Source: an uncultured Bacilli bacterium | GTDB taxonomy: Bacteria > Bacillota_I > Bacilli_A > RF39 > UBA660 | Direction: 5' to 3' | DNA: 57,619 nt | NCBI GenBank assembly: GCA_947623935.1 | Contig: CANQIE010000004.1 | Span: 1 to 57,619 of the forward strand | In this document: positions 37,367 through 47,885 of the stretch, one piece after another | Position numbering within the stretch: position 1 is the first letter of the stretch | Layout of the letters: each line of letters starts with the position of its first letter | The notes under the pieces: model-generated | Told to the model about the DNA's origin: nothing | Seen by the model: only the letters and a program-made list of their open reading frames with translations | The model's database searches: none | Position numbers and translations under genes: made by a program

Positions 37367-38692
37367 TTATTGATTGTTAACAAAATTATAAACTTTTAAT
37401 AGACCATCTAAATTGTAGTCTACTACTTCCTGTTCTTTACCTTCTCTATATAGATGTAATTTATTTTGATTGTCCAAATAAACAAACTTCCCTATTTGTT
37501 TGTTACTTTCATCACCAAAATTAGGTCCAAAATAATAGAATAGTATTTCTTTAATGTCTTTAGCTTCTACGAAATTTAGATAATACGTATTATAATCTTC
37601 TCTAGTAAGGTATTTACTTTTATCTAGTTCTGCTATTGAAATGGAAGCATCTGATAGATAATAAACTTTATTTTCTTTTTCATAAAAGGCGCCAGATTTT
37701 GAATTTGAGTCAATAAATCTATCCACCTTTTCACTTATTTTAGTATTAACTTTAATATCCCCTGCTAATCCATTTAAAATGTCATTAATACCAAATAAGC
37801 CATAAAGTATATGATCAGAAGTTAATATATAAGGAAAATAAGAAACCTCTTTTACGTCATCCATAATTTTTATATAGGTATCTTGTTTTTCCGTTTTACC
37901 ATAAAAAGTATTATTTTCATCTACATAGCCATTAAAATCATCTATAGAAATTACATATTTTGCCTTTATATTCATTTTTTCAAAATTCAGTTTGCGATTA
38001 AAACCACATGATGTTTCCTTTTTTGCAATCATATTATATGCATATACATTATTGTCCACATCTAAAAATAGGCCGCATCCATAACCACTAGTACTCATTT
38101 GTTTTATACTAGAAGCTAATTGAACATAATCTTTGTCCGTGGTTGTATAAATGGAAGTGTTAAAATCTTTAGGATATAAATAGACTTCATTATTATCCAT
38201 TAAATAGAATCCATTTTGAACGACAACAGGAGTAAATGGAAGGTCATCTCGTTTATTAAAATTTTTTTGACCTATACCACATGAAAAATACCCTTGGTCC
38301 GTTGTGACAGAAACACGTTCAATCGTTCTTCCAAAATAAGTATCTACTTTGCAGAATAAGATATTGTTATCTATATCGGAGGGCTTGCCTTCCTCTTTTT
38401 TAGTGTTTGATTTTAATAATAATACTAATCCCAAAATCAACAACATAACAGATAAACTTATTAAAATAATTATTGTTTTATTTTTATTGTTCATTACCAT
38501 AGAATTATCGGTTACTGGTTGAGTTGGTAATTCATAATTATTTATTTGATTATTCGGTTGATTTATAACTTGTGTCGTGACAGGTTGACTGTTCACATTA
38601 CCAGCAGATGATATTGAGCTTAAAGGATATCCACATCCTGCACAAATAGTTGAATCTAGATTGTTTTCAAATCCACACTTTGGACATTTCAT
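37367..38692 (-). CDS. N-terminal zinc ribbon, TM and RCC1/beta-propeller-like extracellular domain
   Basis: MKCPKCGFENNLDSTICAGCGYPL; TM IIILISLSVMLLILGLVLLL; DNEVYLYP, DNNVYAYN, ENKVYYLS repeats. Confidence 0.7.
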   Translation of the reverse strand: MKCPKCGFENNLDSTICAGCGYPLSSISSAGNVNSQPVTTQVINQPNNQINNYELPTQPVTDNSMVMNNKNKTIIILISLSVMLLILGLVLLLKSNTKKEEGKPSDIDNNILFCKVDTYFGRTIERVSVTTDQGYFSCGIGQKNFNKRDDLPFTPVVVQNGFYLMDNNEVYLYPKDFNTSIYTTTDKDYVQLASSIKQMSTSGYGCGLFLDVDNNVYAYNMIAKKETSCGFNRKLNFEKMNIKAKYVISIDDFNGYVDENNTFYGKTEKQDTYIKIMDDVKEVSYFPYILTSDHILYGLFGINDILNGLAGDIKVNTKISEKVDRFIDSNSKSGAFYEKENKVYYLSDASISIAELDKSKYLTREDYNTYYLNFVEAKDIKEILFYYFGPNFGDESNKQIGKFVYLDNQNKLHLYREGKEQEVVDYNLDGLLKVYNFVNNQ

Positions 38693-38721
38693 TTACTTTC
38701 CTACTTTCTATTTCTATTTTT

Positions 38722-39510
38722 TTATTGACCAACACTTACTGTTTCTGGTAAAGTGCTTCCACCATCGATTACAAATTCACTTCCGGTGATGTAACTAGAT
38801 TCTTCACTCGCTAAAAAAGCAGCAAGTTCACCTAGTTCATTAATTTTTCCAAGGCGTCCTAAAGGAATCGCATCACTTATAGCATCGATGACACTACTAG
38901 GATCTTCTTTGTTGGTCATTTCAGCAATATTTTGAACCATAGGTGTTTTAATATAACCCGGAAGAATTGCATTAACATTGATGTGATAAGGTGCATATTC
39001 ACGAGCTAAAGATTTTGTAAAACCAATTAAAGCCGCTTTTGAAGTAGCATATGCTACTTCTCCTGGATCTGCAACCATTGGTCCAGTTACAGACGATAAG
39101 TTGATAATCTTTCCATAATTATTTTCAACCATATAAGGAAGGATGGCTTTAGTTACATTCCAAGTACCAATAATATTGATATCAAAGTGATAGTCTCGTA
39201 CTTCATCACTCATCGTAAGAAAAGGCTCTAATTTAGCAACACCTGCATTGTTTACTAAAATATCAATTCTTCCATAATTTTTAATGACATCATTTACGGA
39301 TTCCTCTACTTTAGCTTTGTCGCGAATATCCACTAGATATCCTTTAATAGGATATCCTTTTTCTTTTAAGACTTCCTCGACTTCAAAAACACGTTCATTG
39401 TAATCTGCCACAATCACAGTTGCTCCATACTTCAAAAACATTTTAACAACACCTAAGCCATTTCCCATGGCTCCTCCGGTTACATAAGCAATTTTTCCAT
39501 CTAATTTCAT
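38722..39510 (-). CDS. SDR-family oxidoreductase
   Basis: YVTGGAMGNGLGVV; NNAGVAKLEP; YATSKAALIGFTKSLA; VIDGGSTLP. Confidence 0.95.
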   Translation of the reverse strand: MKLDGKIAYVTGGAMGNGLGVVKMFLKYGATVIVADYNERVFEVEEVLKEKGYPIKGYLVDIRDKAKVEESVNDVIKNYGRIDILVNNAGVAKLEPFLTMSDEVRDYHFDINIIGTWNVTKAILPYMVENNYGKIINLSSVTGPMVADPGEVAYATSKAALIGFTKSLAREYAPYHINVNAILPGYIKTPMVQNIAEMTNKEDPSSVIDAISDAIPLGRLGKINELGELAAFLASEESSYITGSEFVIDGGSTLPETVSVGQ

Positions 39511-39519
39511 ATTCTTCTC

Positions 39520-40518
39520 CTATAACATATTTTTCTTTCTTAAGATAAAGGTAATAACTACGGCTATCAGAATTGATATTAAGGTTAAATAGATTGCCGA
39601 TAAAGGATTGGTTCCTAATGAACCAAAAGGTACATTCATTCCAAAGAACGAAAAAATCATGGTTGGAATCGATATCACAATAGTAATCGATGTTAAGAAC
39701 TTCATCACATTATTTAAATTGTTCGAAATAACCGTCGCGAAAGCATCGGTCATACTGCTTAAAATCTCTCGGTACAAAGAAGCCATTTCAATTCCTTGTC
39801 TATTTTCAATAATCGCATCTTCTAACAAATCTATATCCTTTTCAAACAAAGGAATCATATTCCCTTTCGATAATTTTTCTAAAACCGCTTCGTTTTCTCT
39901 TAACGAAGTAGAAAAATAAACTAAACTTTTTTCAAGAGATAACATTTTGACTAAATCATGATTGGAAGTAGAAGAGAACATCATATCTTCGGCTTCTTCC
40001 ATTGTCTTGTTAATCTCTTTTAAACAATTGATGTAATACGTTGAAACTTGATATAAAAGTTGAATGACAAAACGGCTTTTATGATCGGTATAAAATCCCT
40101 TTATTTTATCTTCTTGGAAATCTTTTATAAAAGTAAAATCTTGTTTCGATAGGGTTAAAACATATTGATTTCTAACTAAAAGAATTCCAATAGGATTTGT
40201 CTTTACTTGAGATGACCCATGTTTCATATAGTGCCTTGGTACATCGATAATCACTAACTGAGCATCTTCTTCTTCATCTAGACGTGGTTGTTCTTCTTCG
40301 TCTAGAATGGACGTTAGTAGTTGAGCATCAATCGTAAGTTTTTTTGAAATGGTCGTAATTTCTTCTAGAGTTGGATCGGTTAAATGAATCCAGGATCCTT
40401 CTTCGATTTTCTTTAATTCTTTTATTTTTTTATCGTTTTCTAACTTTTTATAAATCTGTATCATACCAAACACCTCGCATTCTAAAATTAGTATAAATCC
40501 AAAAAAAGATAAAAGCAA
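39520..40518 (-). CDS. CorA-family divalent cation transporter
   Basis: C-terminal TM pair with IPTMIFSFFGMNVPFG (GMN motif). Confidence 0.93.
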   Translation of the reverse strand: MLLSFFGFILILECEVFGMIQIYKKLENDKKIKELKKIEEGSWIHLTDPTLEEITTISKKLTIDAQLLTSILDEEEQPRLDEEEDAQLVIIDVPRHYMKHGSSQVKTNPIGILLVRNQYVLTLSKQDFTFIKDFQEDKIKGFYTDHKSRFVIQLLYQVSTYYINCLKEINKTMEEAEDMMFSSTSNHDLVKMLSLEKSLVYFSTSLRENEAVLEKLSKGNMIPLFEKDIDLLEDAIIENRQGIEMASLYREILSSMTDAFATVISNNLNNVMKFLTSITIVISIPTMIFSFFGMNVPFGSLGTNPLSAIYLTLISILIAVVITFILRKKNML

Positions 40519-40561
40519 TGCTTTTACCGGGTTATTATTTCTTTAAACATGTAAATTAAAT

Positions 40562-41233
40562 TTATTTAGTTCGCCCCTTTTTACGTGTTAAATAATTTTT
40601 AGAAACGACAAACATATCCGCAACAGACAAAAGGTCTGCTAAGATAGCCATGACAATAAAAAGCATATTTTGCGAAAGAACAAATGTATAACGAAGTCCA
40701 CTAATAATGGCAATTGACATAGGCCACATTTTAAGTTTTCCTAAAATGGTAGGACACATGGCATCTCCTTCTAAAAAGGCACTTTTAATTCCCTTTTTCC
40801 TTTTTTGTTTAAATTTTCCATCTTCTATTTTATCGATAATTGTAATACTTGCTACAAAAAGATCTCTTATTAAGGTAGGAGCAAGTAAAAGAATACTTTT
40901 TATTGGAAAAAGTCCTGTTAAAAATAAGGTTAAAGCAAGCCCCCAGTTAAAGATTTTATCGGCCACCGCATCGAGTGTTCCACCAAGTTCTGAAGAACAA
41001 TTAAATTTTCTTGCAATAAAGCCATCAAGCGTATCGGTTAAGACAATTAAGGCTGCAAGCAAAGGAAGATGCCAAGGTGAAGTTATTCCACCAATCGATA
41101 AAGGTGTTAATCTTCTAGTTACCAAATAGAAAATAAGATAGATCGTTCCTAAAATGCGTCCTAACGTAATAATATTAGGAACCGTTAAAATATCTTTTTT
41201 AAAATCTTTCGTCGTTAATATTTCTCTTTTCAT
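40562..41233 (-). CDS. CDP-alcohol phosphatidyltransferase family protein
   Basis: DTLDGFIARKFNCSSELGGTLDAVADKI matches DG..AR...G..LD...D. Confidence 0.92.
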   Translation of the reverse strand: MKREILTTKDFKKDILTVPNIITLGRILGTIYLIFYLVTRRLTPLSIGGITSPWHLPLLAALIVLTDTLDGFIARKFNCSSELGGTLDAVADKIFNWGLALTLFLTGLFPIKSILLLAPTLIRDLFVASITIIDKIEDGKFKQKRKKGIKSAFLEGDAMCPTILGKLKMWPMSIAIISGLRYTFVLSQNMLFIVMAILADLLSVADMFVVSKNYLTRKKGRTK

Positions 41234-41322
41234 AAGGCTCCTTTCTTCTATTTTTTATCGTACGACTAGAATAAACTCATGTCAAGAAAAAAAGCCCTTT
41301 AGAAAGGCTGTTTACAAAAAAG

Positions 41323-42060
41323 TTACTCCAATATTTGAAGGGATTCTTTATCTTTATTCTTCTTAAAGACAGTAAGTTTTTCATTGCTATCCATAATAAC
41401 CAAAAGAAGACTAGATAAATCATCGTACCCTTCGTTTTTTAAACGTGTGCGTAACCACTTTTCATCTTTCTCTAAAGCTTTCAAGTTCTTTTTCATCACA
41501 TTTCCATCTATGACTAGATTCGCACATAAACCTTGATAGTTTGCTTTTATTTTGAGATCTTTTAAAGTCGCAGGTTGATATTTGCTTTTGAGTAAGAAAC
41601 TAATTTTTCCATTTCCTTCCATTAAGGCATACTCCACTTGCGATAAATCAAAATAACCATTCACTCTAGCCTCTTGTAATAAATCATTAATATCGAGTTT
41701 AGCTACTTTCATATTCTTCATAATGATTTCCCCGTTTTGAATTAAAATCAAAGGACTTCCTATAAAGAAACGTCTAGCTTTGATACTTTTCATGGTGAGA
41801 ATCGAAATCAAAAGGGCAATAACGGCATAAATAATGAGTGCAAAGACTCCTTCAAAAAAATTGATTTCTTCGTTTAACGTCATTTCAGCTGCAATAGAAC
41901 CAATGGTAATACCTATGACGTAATCGAATAAGTTCATTTGTCCTACTTGTTTTCTTCCCATCATCTTGGTAAGAAGAAACAAAACAATGACCGAAACAAT
42001 TCCTTTTCCTAAAATAAAAAGATAACCTTCCATACCATCACCTAAGGTTATCTTTCCCAA
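41323..42060 (-). CDS. DUF421/YetF-family membrane protein
   Basis: TKMMGRKQVGQMNLFDYVIGITIGSIAAEM. Confidence 0.9.
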   Translation of the reverse strand: MGKITLGDGMEGYLFILGKGIVSVIVLFLLTKMMGRKQVGQMNLFDYVIGITIGSIAAEMTLNEEINFFEGVFALIIYAVIALLISILTMKSIKARRFFIGSPLILIQNGEIIMKNMKVAKLDINDLLQEARVNGYFDLSQVEYALMEGNGKISFLLKSKYQPATLKDLKIKANYQGLCANLVIDGNVMKKNLKALEKDEKWLRTRLKNEGYDDLSSLLLVIMDSNEKLTVFKKNKDKESLQILE

Positions 42061-42076
42061 AATTCGTTTTTCTATA

Positions 42077-43735
42077 CTAAAAGAGTCCTGTTATTTTGTC
42101 ATTAACACAATCGATTTTTTCATAGTTAGGTACCTTTGGAAGACCAGGCATAGCTAAGATATCGCCTAATAAGAAAGTAATAAAACCTGCTCCTAAATAA
42201 GGAACAATATCAGTTACATGTAGAGTATAATCAGTGGGGTTACCTAACTTTTTAGGATCATCCGATAGAGAGTATTGCGTTTTAGAAACACATATTGGAA
42301 GTGTATTTTTATGAATGGAATTTAATAGAGCAATCTTTTGCTTGGCTTCTTCGCTATAGACAATCTCTTTAGCATGGAAAATTTCTTTGGCAAGTATTTC
42401 TAATTTCTTTGTAATATCAATATTATCTTCATAGAGATAAGTAAAGTTGGATTCTTCTTCTAAGGCATCTAGTACTTTAGTAGCTAGATCAAGAGATCCC
42501 TTTCCACCTTCTTTAAAACTATTGTTAATAGCAAAAGGAATATTTTTTTGAGCACAATAATTCTTTACTAATTCTATTTCTTCTAACGTATCTGTTTCAT
42601 ATTTATTGAGGGTTACTACTAAAGGTACTTTAAATTTTAACAAATTTTTTATATGGGCTTCTAGATTGCAAAGTCCTTTTTCGAGTGTATTTAAGTCTTC
42701 CTTCATCAAGTTTTCATCCAGACATCCACCATGAAGTTTAAGTGCTTTAATAGTAGCAATCAGCACCATAGCATCTGGTTTTAAGTTTCCTATACGACAC
42801 TTGATATCACAAAACTTAGTAGCTCCCAAATCTGATCCAAAGCCTGCTTCTGTTACTACATAATCGGCAAGCTGAAGTCCCATGTTGGTTGCAATTAAGC
42901 TGTTGCAGCCATGAGCAATGTTCGCAAAAGGTCCTCCATGAATTAGAACCGGATTCCCTTCTAATGTTTGCACTAAATTGGGGTGAATCGCCTCTTTTAA
43001 TAACGTAACCATTGCTCCACTAATGTGAAAATCTTTGGCATAGACCGGTTTTTTATCATAAGTATATCCTACTAAAATGGAATCAATTCTTCCTCTTAAA
43101 TCTTCTAAGTCTTTAGCAAGGCAAAAAATCGTCATGATTTCACTGGCCGCGGTAATCGTAAAGTGTTCTTTTCTTTTTATTTCTTTGGCACTTGATAATC
43201 CAATTTCAATACTTCTTAAGGCACGATCGTTCATATCAAGGCACCGTGCAAATGTAATAGAATCAGGATCTAGATTCAAAGGATTTCCAAAATAAAGCGA
43301 ATTATCAATTGCTGCACACAACAAGTTATTAGCTGACGTAATCGCATGAAAGTCTCCATTAAAATGAAGATTGATGTCTTCCATCGGTAGTACTTGACTA
43401 TATCCTCCACCAGTTGCTCCTCCTTTAAGACCAAAGACAGGTCCTAGGGATGGTTCACGTAACACCGCCAAAGATTTTTTCCCAAGACGACATAAGGCAT
43501 CATCTAAGCCAATGGTAACGGTTGTCTTTCCTTCTCCATATTTTGTAGGCGTTATCGCGGTTACCAAGATAAGTTTTCCCTTTTGGGTTTTCTCTATCTT
43601 ATCTTTTACGACTTTTGCTTTGTACTTTCCATAAAGTGAAAGGTCATCTATCGTTAAGTCTATCTTTTTAGCAACTTCTACAATCTCTTCCATCTTACTA
43701 TTTTGAGCAATTTCAATATCAGTCAAAAGTATCAT
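42077..43735 (-). CDS. fhs: Formate--tetrahydrofolate ligase
   Basis: TAITPTKYGEGKTTVTIGL; REPSLGPVFGLKGGATGGGYSQVLPMEDINLHFNGDFHAI. Confidence 0.97.
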   Translation of the reverse strand: MILLTDIEIAQNSKMEEIVEVAKKIDLTIDDLSLYGKYKAKVVKDKIEKTQKGKLILVTAITPTKYGEGKTTVTIGLDDALCRLGKKSLAVLREPSLGPVFGLKGGATGGGYSQVLPMEDINLHFNGDFHAITSANNLLCAAIDNSLYFGNPLNLDPDSITFARCLDMNDRALRSIEIGLSSAKEIKRKEHFTITAASEIMTIFCLAKDLEDLRGRIDSILVGYTYDKKPVYAKDFHISGAMVTLLKEAIHPNLVQTLEGNPVLIHGGPFANIAHGCNSLIATNMGLQLADYVVTEAGFGSDLGATKFCDIKCRIGNLKPDAMVLIATIKALKLHGGCLDENLMKEDLNTLEKGLCNLEAHIKNLLKFKVPLVVTLNKYETDTLEEIELVKNYCAQKNIPFAINNSFKEGGKGSLDLATKVLDALEEESNFTYLYEDNIDITKKLEILAKEIFHAKEIVYSEEAKQKIALLNSIHKNTLPICVSKTQYSLSDDPKKLGNPTDYTLHVTDIVPYLGAGFITFLLGDILAMPGLPKVPNYEKIDCVNDKITGLF

Positions 43736-43978
43736 CTCCTTTCTCTATTATACAATAGATGACTCTATTTTAAAAAAAATTTAAAAAATTTAAAATACTT
43801 AACTTTTTCATATTTCCTTTAAAAGCCGTTTCGAATTTTAAATTTTCTCCTTAAACGAAATCTTAAAAACCTTTTAAAATAAGGGTTTAAAATCTTAAAA
43901 AGGGCGATTTGCAATTAAAAAAAGAAGGCTTTATAGTAGGCGTTGTCCAAGCGCAAAATGGACAGAAAAGGAGAATTT

Positions 43979-46900
43979 ATGAAAAAGAAATTAGTAGTAA
44001 TATTGATTCTGTTTTTATCTTTTTTATTCCCAGAGATGGTAAATGCCACCACACATTTTCATAATGGTGAATATATTGATAAACTTTATGTTAAAAAAAT
44101 AAAAGCAGATGGAACAGGCAGATTTCAACAAGCACTCTTTTTGCGAAGAGATGATGGACAATTTGCCTATTGTATTGAACCATGGGAAGAAATTGATGCT
44201 GGAACTTCCTATAATGAGGGAGTAGATGTTCACTCCCTGGACGATGCTACCTTAGAACAAATATCACTCATTGCCTATTATGGTTATCAATACAAAGATA
44301 GCAAGTATGACCACCGGGATGATAAGTGGTACTATTTTACACAAATACTCATTTGGAGAGAAATTGATAAAAGTTCTGAGTTCTATTTTACGGACACTTT
44401 GAATGGAAACAAAATTACCACCTACGACGATCAACTGAACGAAATATTAACTTTAGTGAAGAAGAATAAAAAGACTCCAGACTTCCAAGTTACGACCGTG
44501 AACTTAGGATATGGAGATGGATCTGATTTAATCGATATCAACTATGTATTATCCTATTATGAGATTACCCATTCTCCCACTAATGCCACGGCCACCATCG
44601 ATGGCAATATGCTTCGTATTCGAAATACGCAAATAGGAAAAAGTACGATTACTATGCAAAGAAAGGATACCAAATACAGTACCGCCCCTTTGCTCTATCG
44701 GCACGATGTAAAACAAGACTTTTTAGTCGTAGGAAGTTTTAAACCTCAAGAAATTACAATCAACCTCAATGTGGTGGGAGGAGAAATCATCTTAAAGAAA
44801 GTGGATCAAGATACCCACCAAGGGACACCTCAAGGGGATGCTAGCCTTTTAGGAAGTATTTTTGAAATCTACGATAGTAAAAACCAACTCGTCCATCAAG
44901 TCACTTTAACCGACTCTACAGAAGTTTCCATTACCGGACTAAAGATGGGAAAATATAAAATCAAAGAAATCGAAGTTGGAACCGGTTATTTAAAAAATGA
45001 ACAAGAAATCACCGTTGATCTTAACAAGCTCAATACCCAAAAAGAAGTTATTTTTGAAAACAAAGTAATTGAAAACGAGATTACCATTCAAAAATATTAT
45101 GGTGCCACGCACAAAGGATTTAGGGAAGAAGAAGGAATTACTTTCGAAATCTATAATCAAAAAGGAGAAAAAGTCAAAGAAGTTACTACCAATCAAGAAG
45201 GAAAAGCCACCTTTTCTCTTCCATATGGAACTTATAATGTTAAACAAAAGAATAGTAAATACAACTATGAGAAAGTGGAAGACTTTACCATTACCGTAAG
45301 TGAGAATGGAAAAACACAGACCTTTACCAAGTACAATTACGAAAAGTTTGGAAAAATAATCATTAACAAAGTAGATCAAGATACCAAAGCGCGTATTCAA
45401 AATAATAAAGCTGTCTTTCGCTTAATCAACAAAGATACAAAAGAGACTATTGGAACTTATGAAACCTATAATGATGGAAGTATCACCATCGATCAACTTT
45501 CTTATGGCACTTATGAATTACAAGAAATAGAAGCTCCTACCGGGTATGTCTTAAATACCAAAAGTTACACCTTTGAAATAGGAAATGAAAATCGCACCAT
45601 TACTTATGACTTTGAAAACAAAATTATCGAAAACAAGATTACGCTCATCAAATACTATGGAACACCCCATAAAGGTTTCAAGAAAGAAGAAGGAATTACT
45701 TTCGAAATCTACAATCAAAAAGGAGAGAAAGTCAAAGAAGTTACCACCAATCAAAATGGAGAAGTCACTTTTACTCTTGCTTATGGAACCTATACCGTAA
45801 AACAAAAGAATGGAAAATATAACTACGAGAAAGTAGAAGACTTTACGATTACGGTAAGCGAAGATGGGAAAATACAAAATTTTACCAAGTACAATTATGA
45901 AAAATTAGGAAAAATCACGATTTATAAAGTAGATTTAGATACCAAAAATATAATTCAAAATAACAAAGCCAGGTTTTATTTAATTAACAAAGATACCATG
46001 GAAGAACTGGGTATTTATGAAACCGATGAAAGTGGACATCTTATCATTGATAAACTTTCCTATGGAACTTATGAATTAAAAGAAGTAGAGGCTCCTACCG
46101 GCTATGTTTTAAATACTACTCCTTATGTTTTTGAAATCAACGACGACAACCGTGATATTACATATCACTTTGAAAATAAGATCATCGAAAATGTCATTAC
46201 TATTACTAAATACTATGGTGCTAGTCATAAAGGTTTTTATAAAGAAGCAGGAATTACTTTTCAAATTTTTAATGTGAATGGAAAATTGGTGAAAGAAGTC
46301 ACTACAGATTATAACGGAGAAGCCACTTTTATTCTTCCTTATGGAACTTATACAGTAAAGCAAAAAAATAGTAAATACAACTATTATAAAGTAGAGGATT
46401 TTACGATTGTAGTGGAAGAAAATGGAAAACAACAATTTTTTACCAAATACAATTATGAAAAACTAGGTAGACTTACGCTTGAAAAAATCGATTCGGATAC
46501 CAAAGAAAAAATTAAAAACAATAAAACTACTTTTGTATTAATAAATCATGTAACTAAAAAAGAACTAGGCATTTATGAAACAGATAACGATGGAAATCTT
46601 GTCATTGATAAGCTTTCCTATGGAACTTACGAACTATATGAAATGACTGCTCCTACAGGATACGTATTACAAAAAGAACCGTTACTTTTCACGATTCAAG
46701 ATGGAAGTCAAAATCTTTCATTTACTTTTGAAAATAAAAAAATTGAAAACAAAATTACCATACATAAATATTATGGAAATGCTATTAAAGGCTACTTAGA
46801 TGAAGTAGGAATTACTTTCGAGATTTACGATTCGAATGGAAGTCTTGTCATAGAAGTAACGACTGATCAACAAGGAATAGCTACTTTCTATTTGAAATAT

Positions 46901-47443
46901 GGAACGTATCTTGTAAAGCAAAAAACTACTAAACCAAACTATGAAAAGGTAGAGGACTTCCTCATTAAAGTAGAAAAAGATAAAGAAGAACAAGTCTTTG
47001 AAAAATATAATCAAGAGAAATTAGGAAGTCTTATTCTTTATAAGATCGATAAAGAGACAAAAAATCTCATTAAAGCAAATCCTGCTACTTTTCTTCTTAT
47101 TAATTTAGATACCAAAGAAGAAATTGGAACTTATCAAACGGATAAAGAAGGTCTTTTAAAAATTGAATCACTTTCTTACGGACATTATAAACTAATTGAA
47201 ATAGAAGCACCTTATGGTTATATTTTAAATACCAAAGAAATAACTTTTACCATTGATGATGAACATAGAATAGTAGAATTTTCTGTTGAAAATGAAAAAC
47301 AAATTGAAGTAGTAGTAGAAGTCCCTAATACCGGAATTATAGAGGAGGAACATGTTCAAAAAAGGAATACTACTTTTGATTCTAGGAGTTTTAATTATGA
47401 ATATGAATTTTACGATCGAAAGAAAAGAAAACAGTGTTACTAA
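43979..47443 (+). CDS. Thioester-domain/SpaA-repeat surface adhesin (ORF track start 43943; ATG with upstream AGGAGA at 43979 preferred)
   Basis: Signal peptide MKKKLVVILILFLSFLFPEMVNA; FAYCIEPWEE..TQILIWREID thioester-domain motifs; SpaA/CnaB repeats with E-box LSYGTYELQEIEAPTGYVL; VPNTG near the C-terminus. Confidence 0.88.
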   Translation: MKKKLVVILILFLSFLFPEMVNATTHFHNGEYIDKLYVKKIKADGTGRFQQALFLRRDDGQFAYCIEPWEEIDAGTSYNEGVDVHSLDDATLEQISLIAYYGYQYKDSKYDHRDDKWYYFTQILIWREIDKSSEFYFTDTLNGNKITTYDDQLNEILTLVKKNKKTPDFQVTTVNLGYGDGSDLIDINYVLSYYEITHSPTNATATIDGNMLRIRNTQIGKSTITMQRKDTKYSTAPLLYRHDVKQDFLVVGSFKPQEITINLNVVGGEIILKKVDQDTHQGTPQGDASLLGSIFEIYDSKNQLVHQVTLTDSTEVSITGLKMGKYKIKEIEVGTGYLKNEQEITVDLNKLNTQKEVIFENKVIENEITIQKYYGATHKGFREEEGITFEIYNQKGEKVKEVTTNQEGKATFSLPYGTYNVKQKNSKYNYEKVEDFTITVSENGKTQTFTKYNYEKFGKIIINKVDQDTKARIQNNKAVFRLINKDTKETIGTYETYNDGSITIDQLSYGTYELQEIEAPTGYVLNTKSYTFEIGNENRTITYDFENKIIENKITLIKYYGTPHKGFKKEEGITFEIYNQKGEKVKEVTTNQNGEVTFTLAYGTYTVKQKNGKYNYEKVEDFTITVSEDGKIQNFTKYNYEKLGKITIYKVDLDTKNIIQNNKARFYLINKDTMEELGIYETDESGHLIIDKLSYGTYELKEVEAPTGYVLNTTPYVFEINDDNRDITYHFENKIIENVITITKYYGASHKGFYKEAGITFQIFNVNGKLVKEVTTDYNGEATFILPYGTYTVKQKNSKYNYYKVEDFTIVVEENGKQQFFTKYNYEKLGRLTLEKIDSDTKEKIKNNKTTFVLINHVTKKELGIYETDNDGNLVIDKLSYGTYELYEMTAPTGYVLQKEPLLFTIQDGSQNLSFTFENKKIENKITIHKYYGNAIKGYLDEVGITFEIYDSNGSLVIEVTTDQQGIATFYLKYGTYLVKQKTTKPNYEKVEDFLIKVEKDKEEQVFEKYNQEKLGSLILYKIDKETKNLIKANPATFLLINLDTKEEIGTYQTDKEGLLKIESLSYGHYKLIEIEAPYGYILNTKEITFTIDDEHRIVEFSVENEKQIEVVVEVPNTGIIEEEHVQKRNTTFDSRSFNYEYEFYDRKKRKQCY
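45071..47302 (+). repeat. Four in-frame 558-bp tandem repeats in the adhesin gene
   Basis: Unit starts at 45071, 45629, 46187 and 46745 (GAAAAC/T..AT.AC....AAATA.TATGG); period exactly 558 bp. Confidence 0.9.
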
Positions 47444-47885
47444 TGTAAAATGGAATGGCATTGTTCCTTTCAAAGAAGAAAATAAAATCCCTCCTATTGC
47501 CACTTTAACCATCAATTCAATTGGTTTTCAAAGAAATCTTTATCCCAAAGAAAGCCAAGAAAACGACTTAGAAAAAAATATTATCTTTTTAAAAGAATCG
47601 GATATGCCTAATCGAGATAAAGGAATCGTGCTTATTGCAGGGCACTCTGGAACAGGTCCAACAGCCTTTTTCCAAACCCTCGATAAAGTTAAAATTGATG
47701 ATGAGATTGAACTCACTTATTTAAATCAAAATTATGTTTACCGGTTAGTCAATCGAATTGTTGAACAAAAAATAGGTTTGATTCGTTTCTTTCGAAATCC
47801 TGATAAGTCTTATCTTGTACTTACTACCTGTATGCCGAATGAAAAAGATAAACAACTTGTTTTAGTAGCCGAAAAAAAGAACTAA
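47352..47885 (+). CDS. Class D-type sortase
   Basis: [41 protein letters not shown] with catalytic TTC and downstream basic residues less conserved. Confidence 0.85.
   Translation: MFKKGILLLILGVLIMNMNFTIERKENSVTNVKWNGIVPFKEENKIPPIATLTINSIGFQRNLYPKESQENDLEKNIIFLKESDMPNRDKGIVLIAGHSGTGPTAFFQTLDKVKIDDEIELTYLNQNYVYRLVNRIVEQKIGLIRFFRNPDKSYLVLTTCMPNEKDKQLVLVAEKKN

Noticed and set aside
43740-43978. Structured AT-rich leader upstream of the adhesin considered as a riboswitch
   Set aside because: No motif of a known riboswitch class could be recognised by eye; not claimed.
44990-45877. Minus-strand ORFs of 136 and 108 aa in the adhesin repeats
   Set aside because: Shadow ORFs that recur with the repeat period; no independent support.
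45071-47302. Long periodic repeat considered as a CRISPR or IS array
   Set aside because: 558-bp coding period in one continuous ORF; protein-domain repeats explain it.
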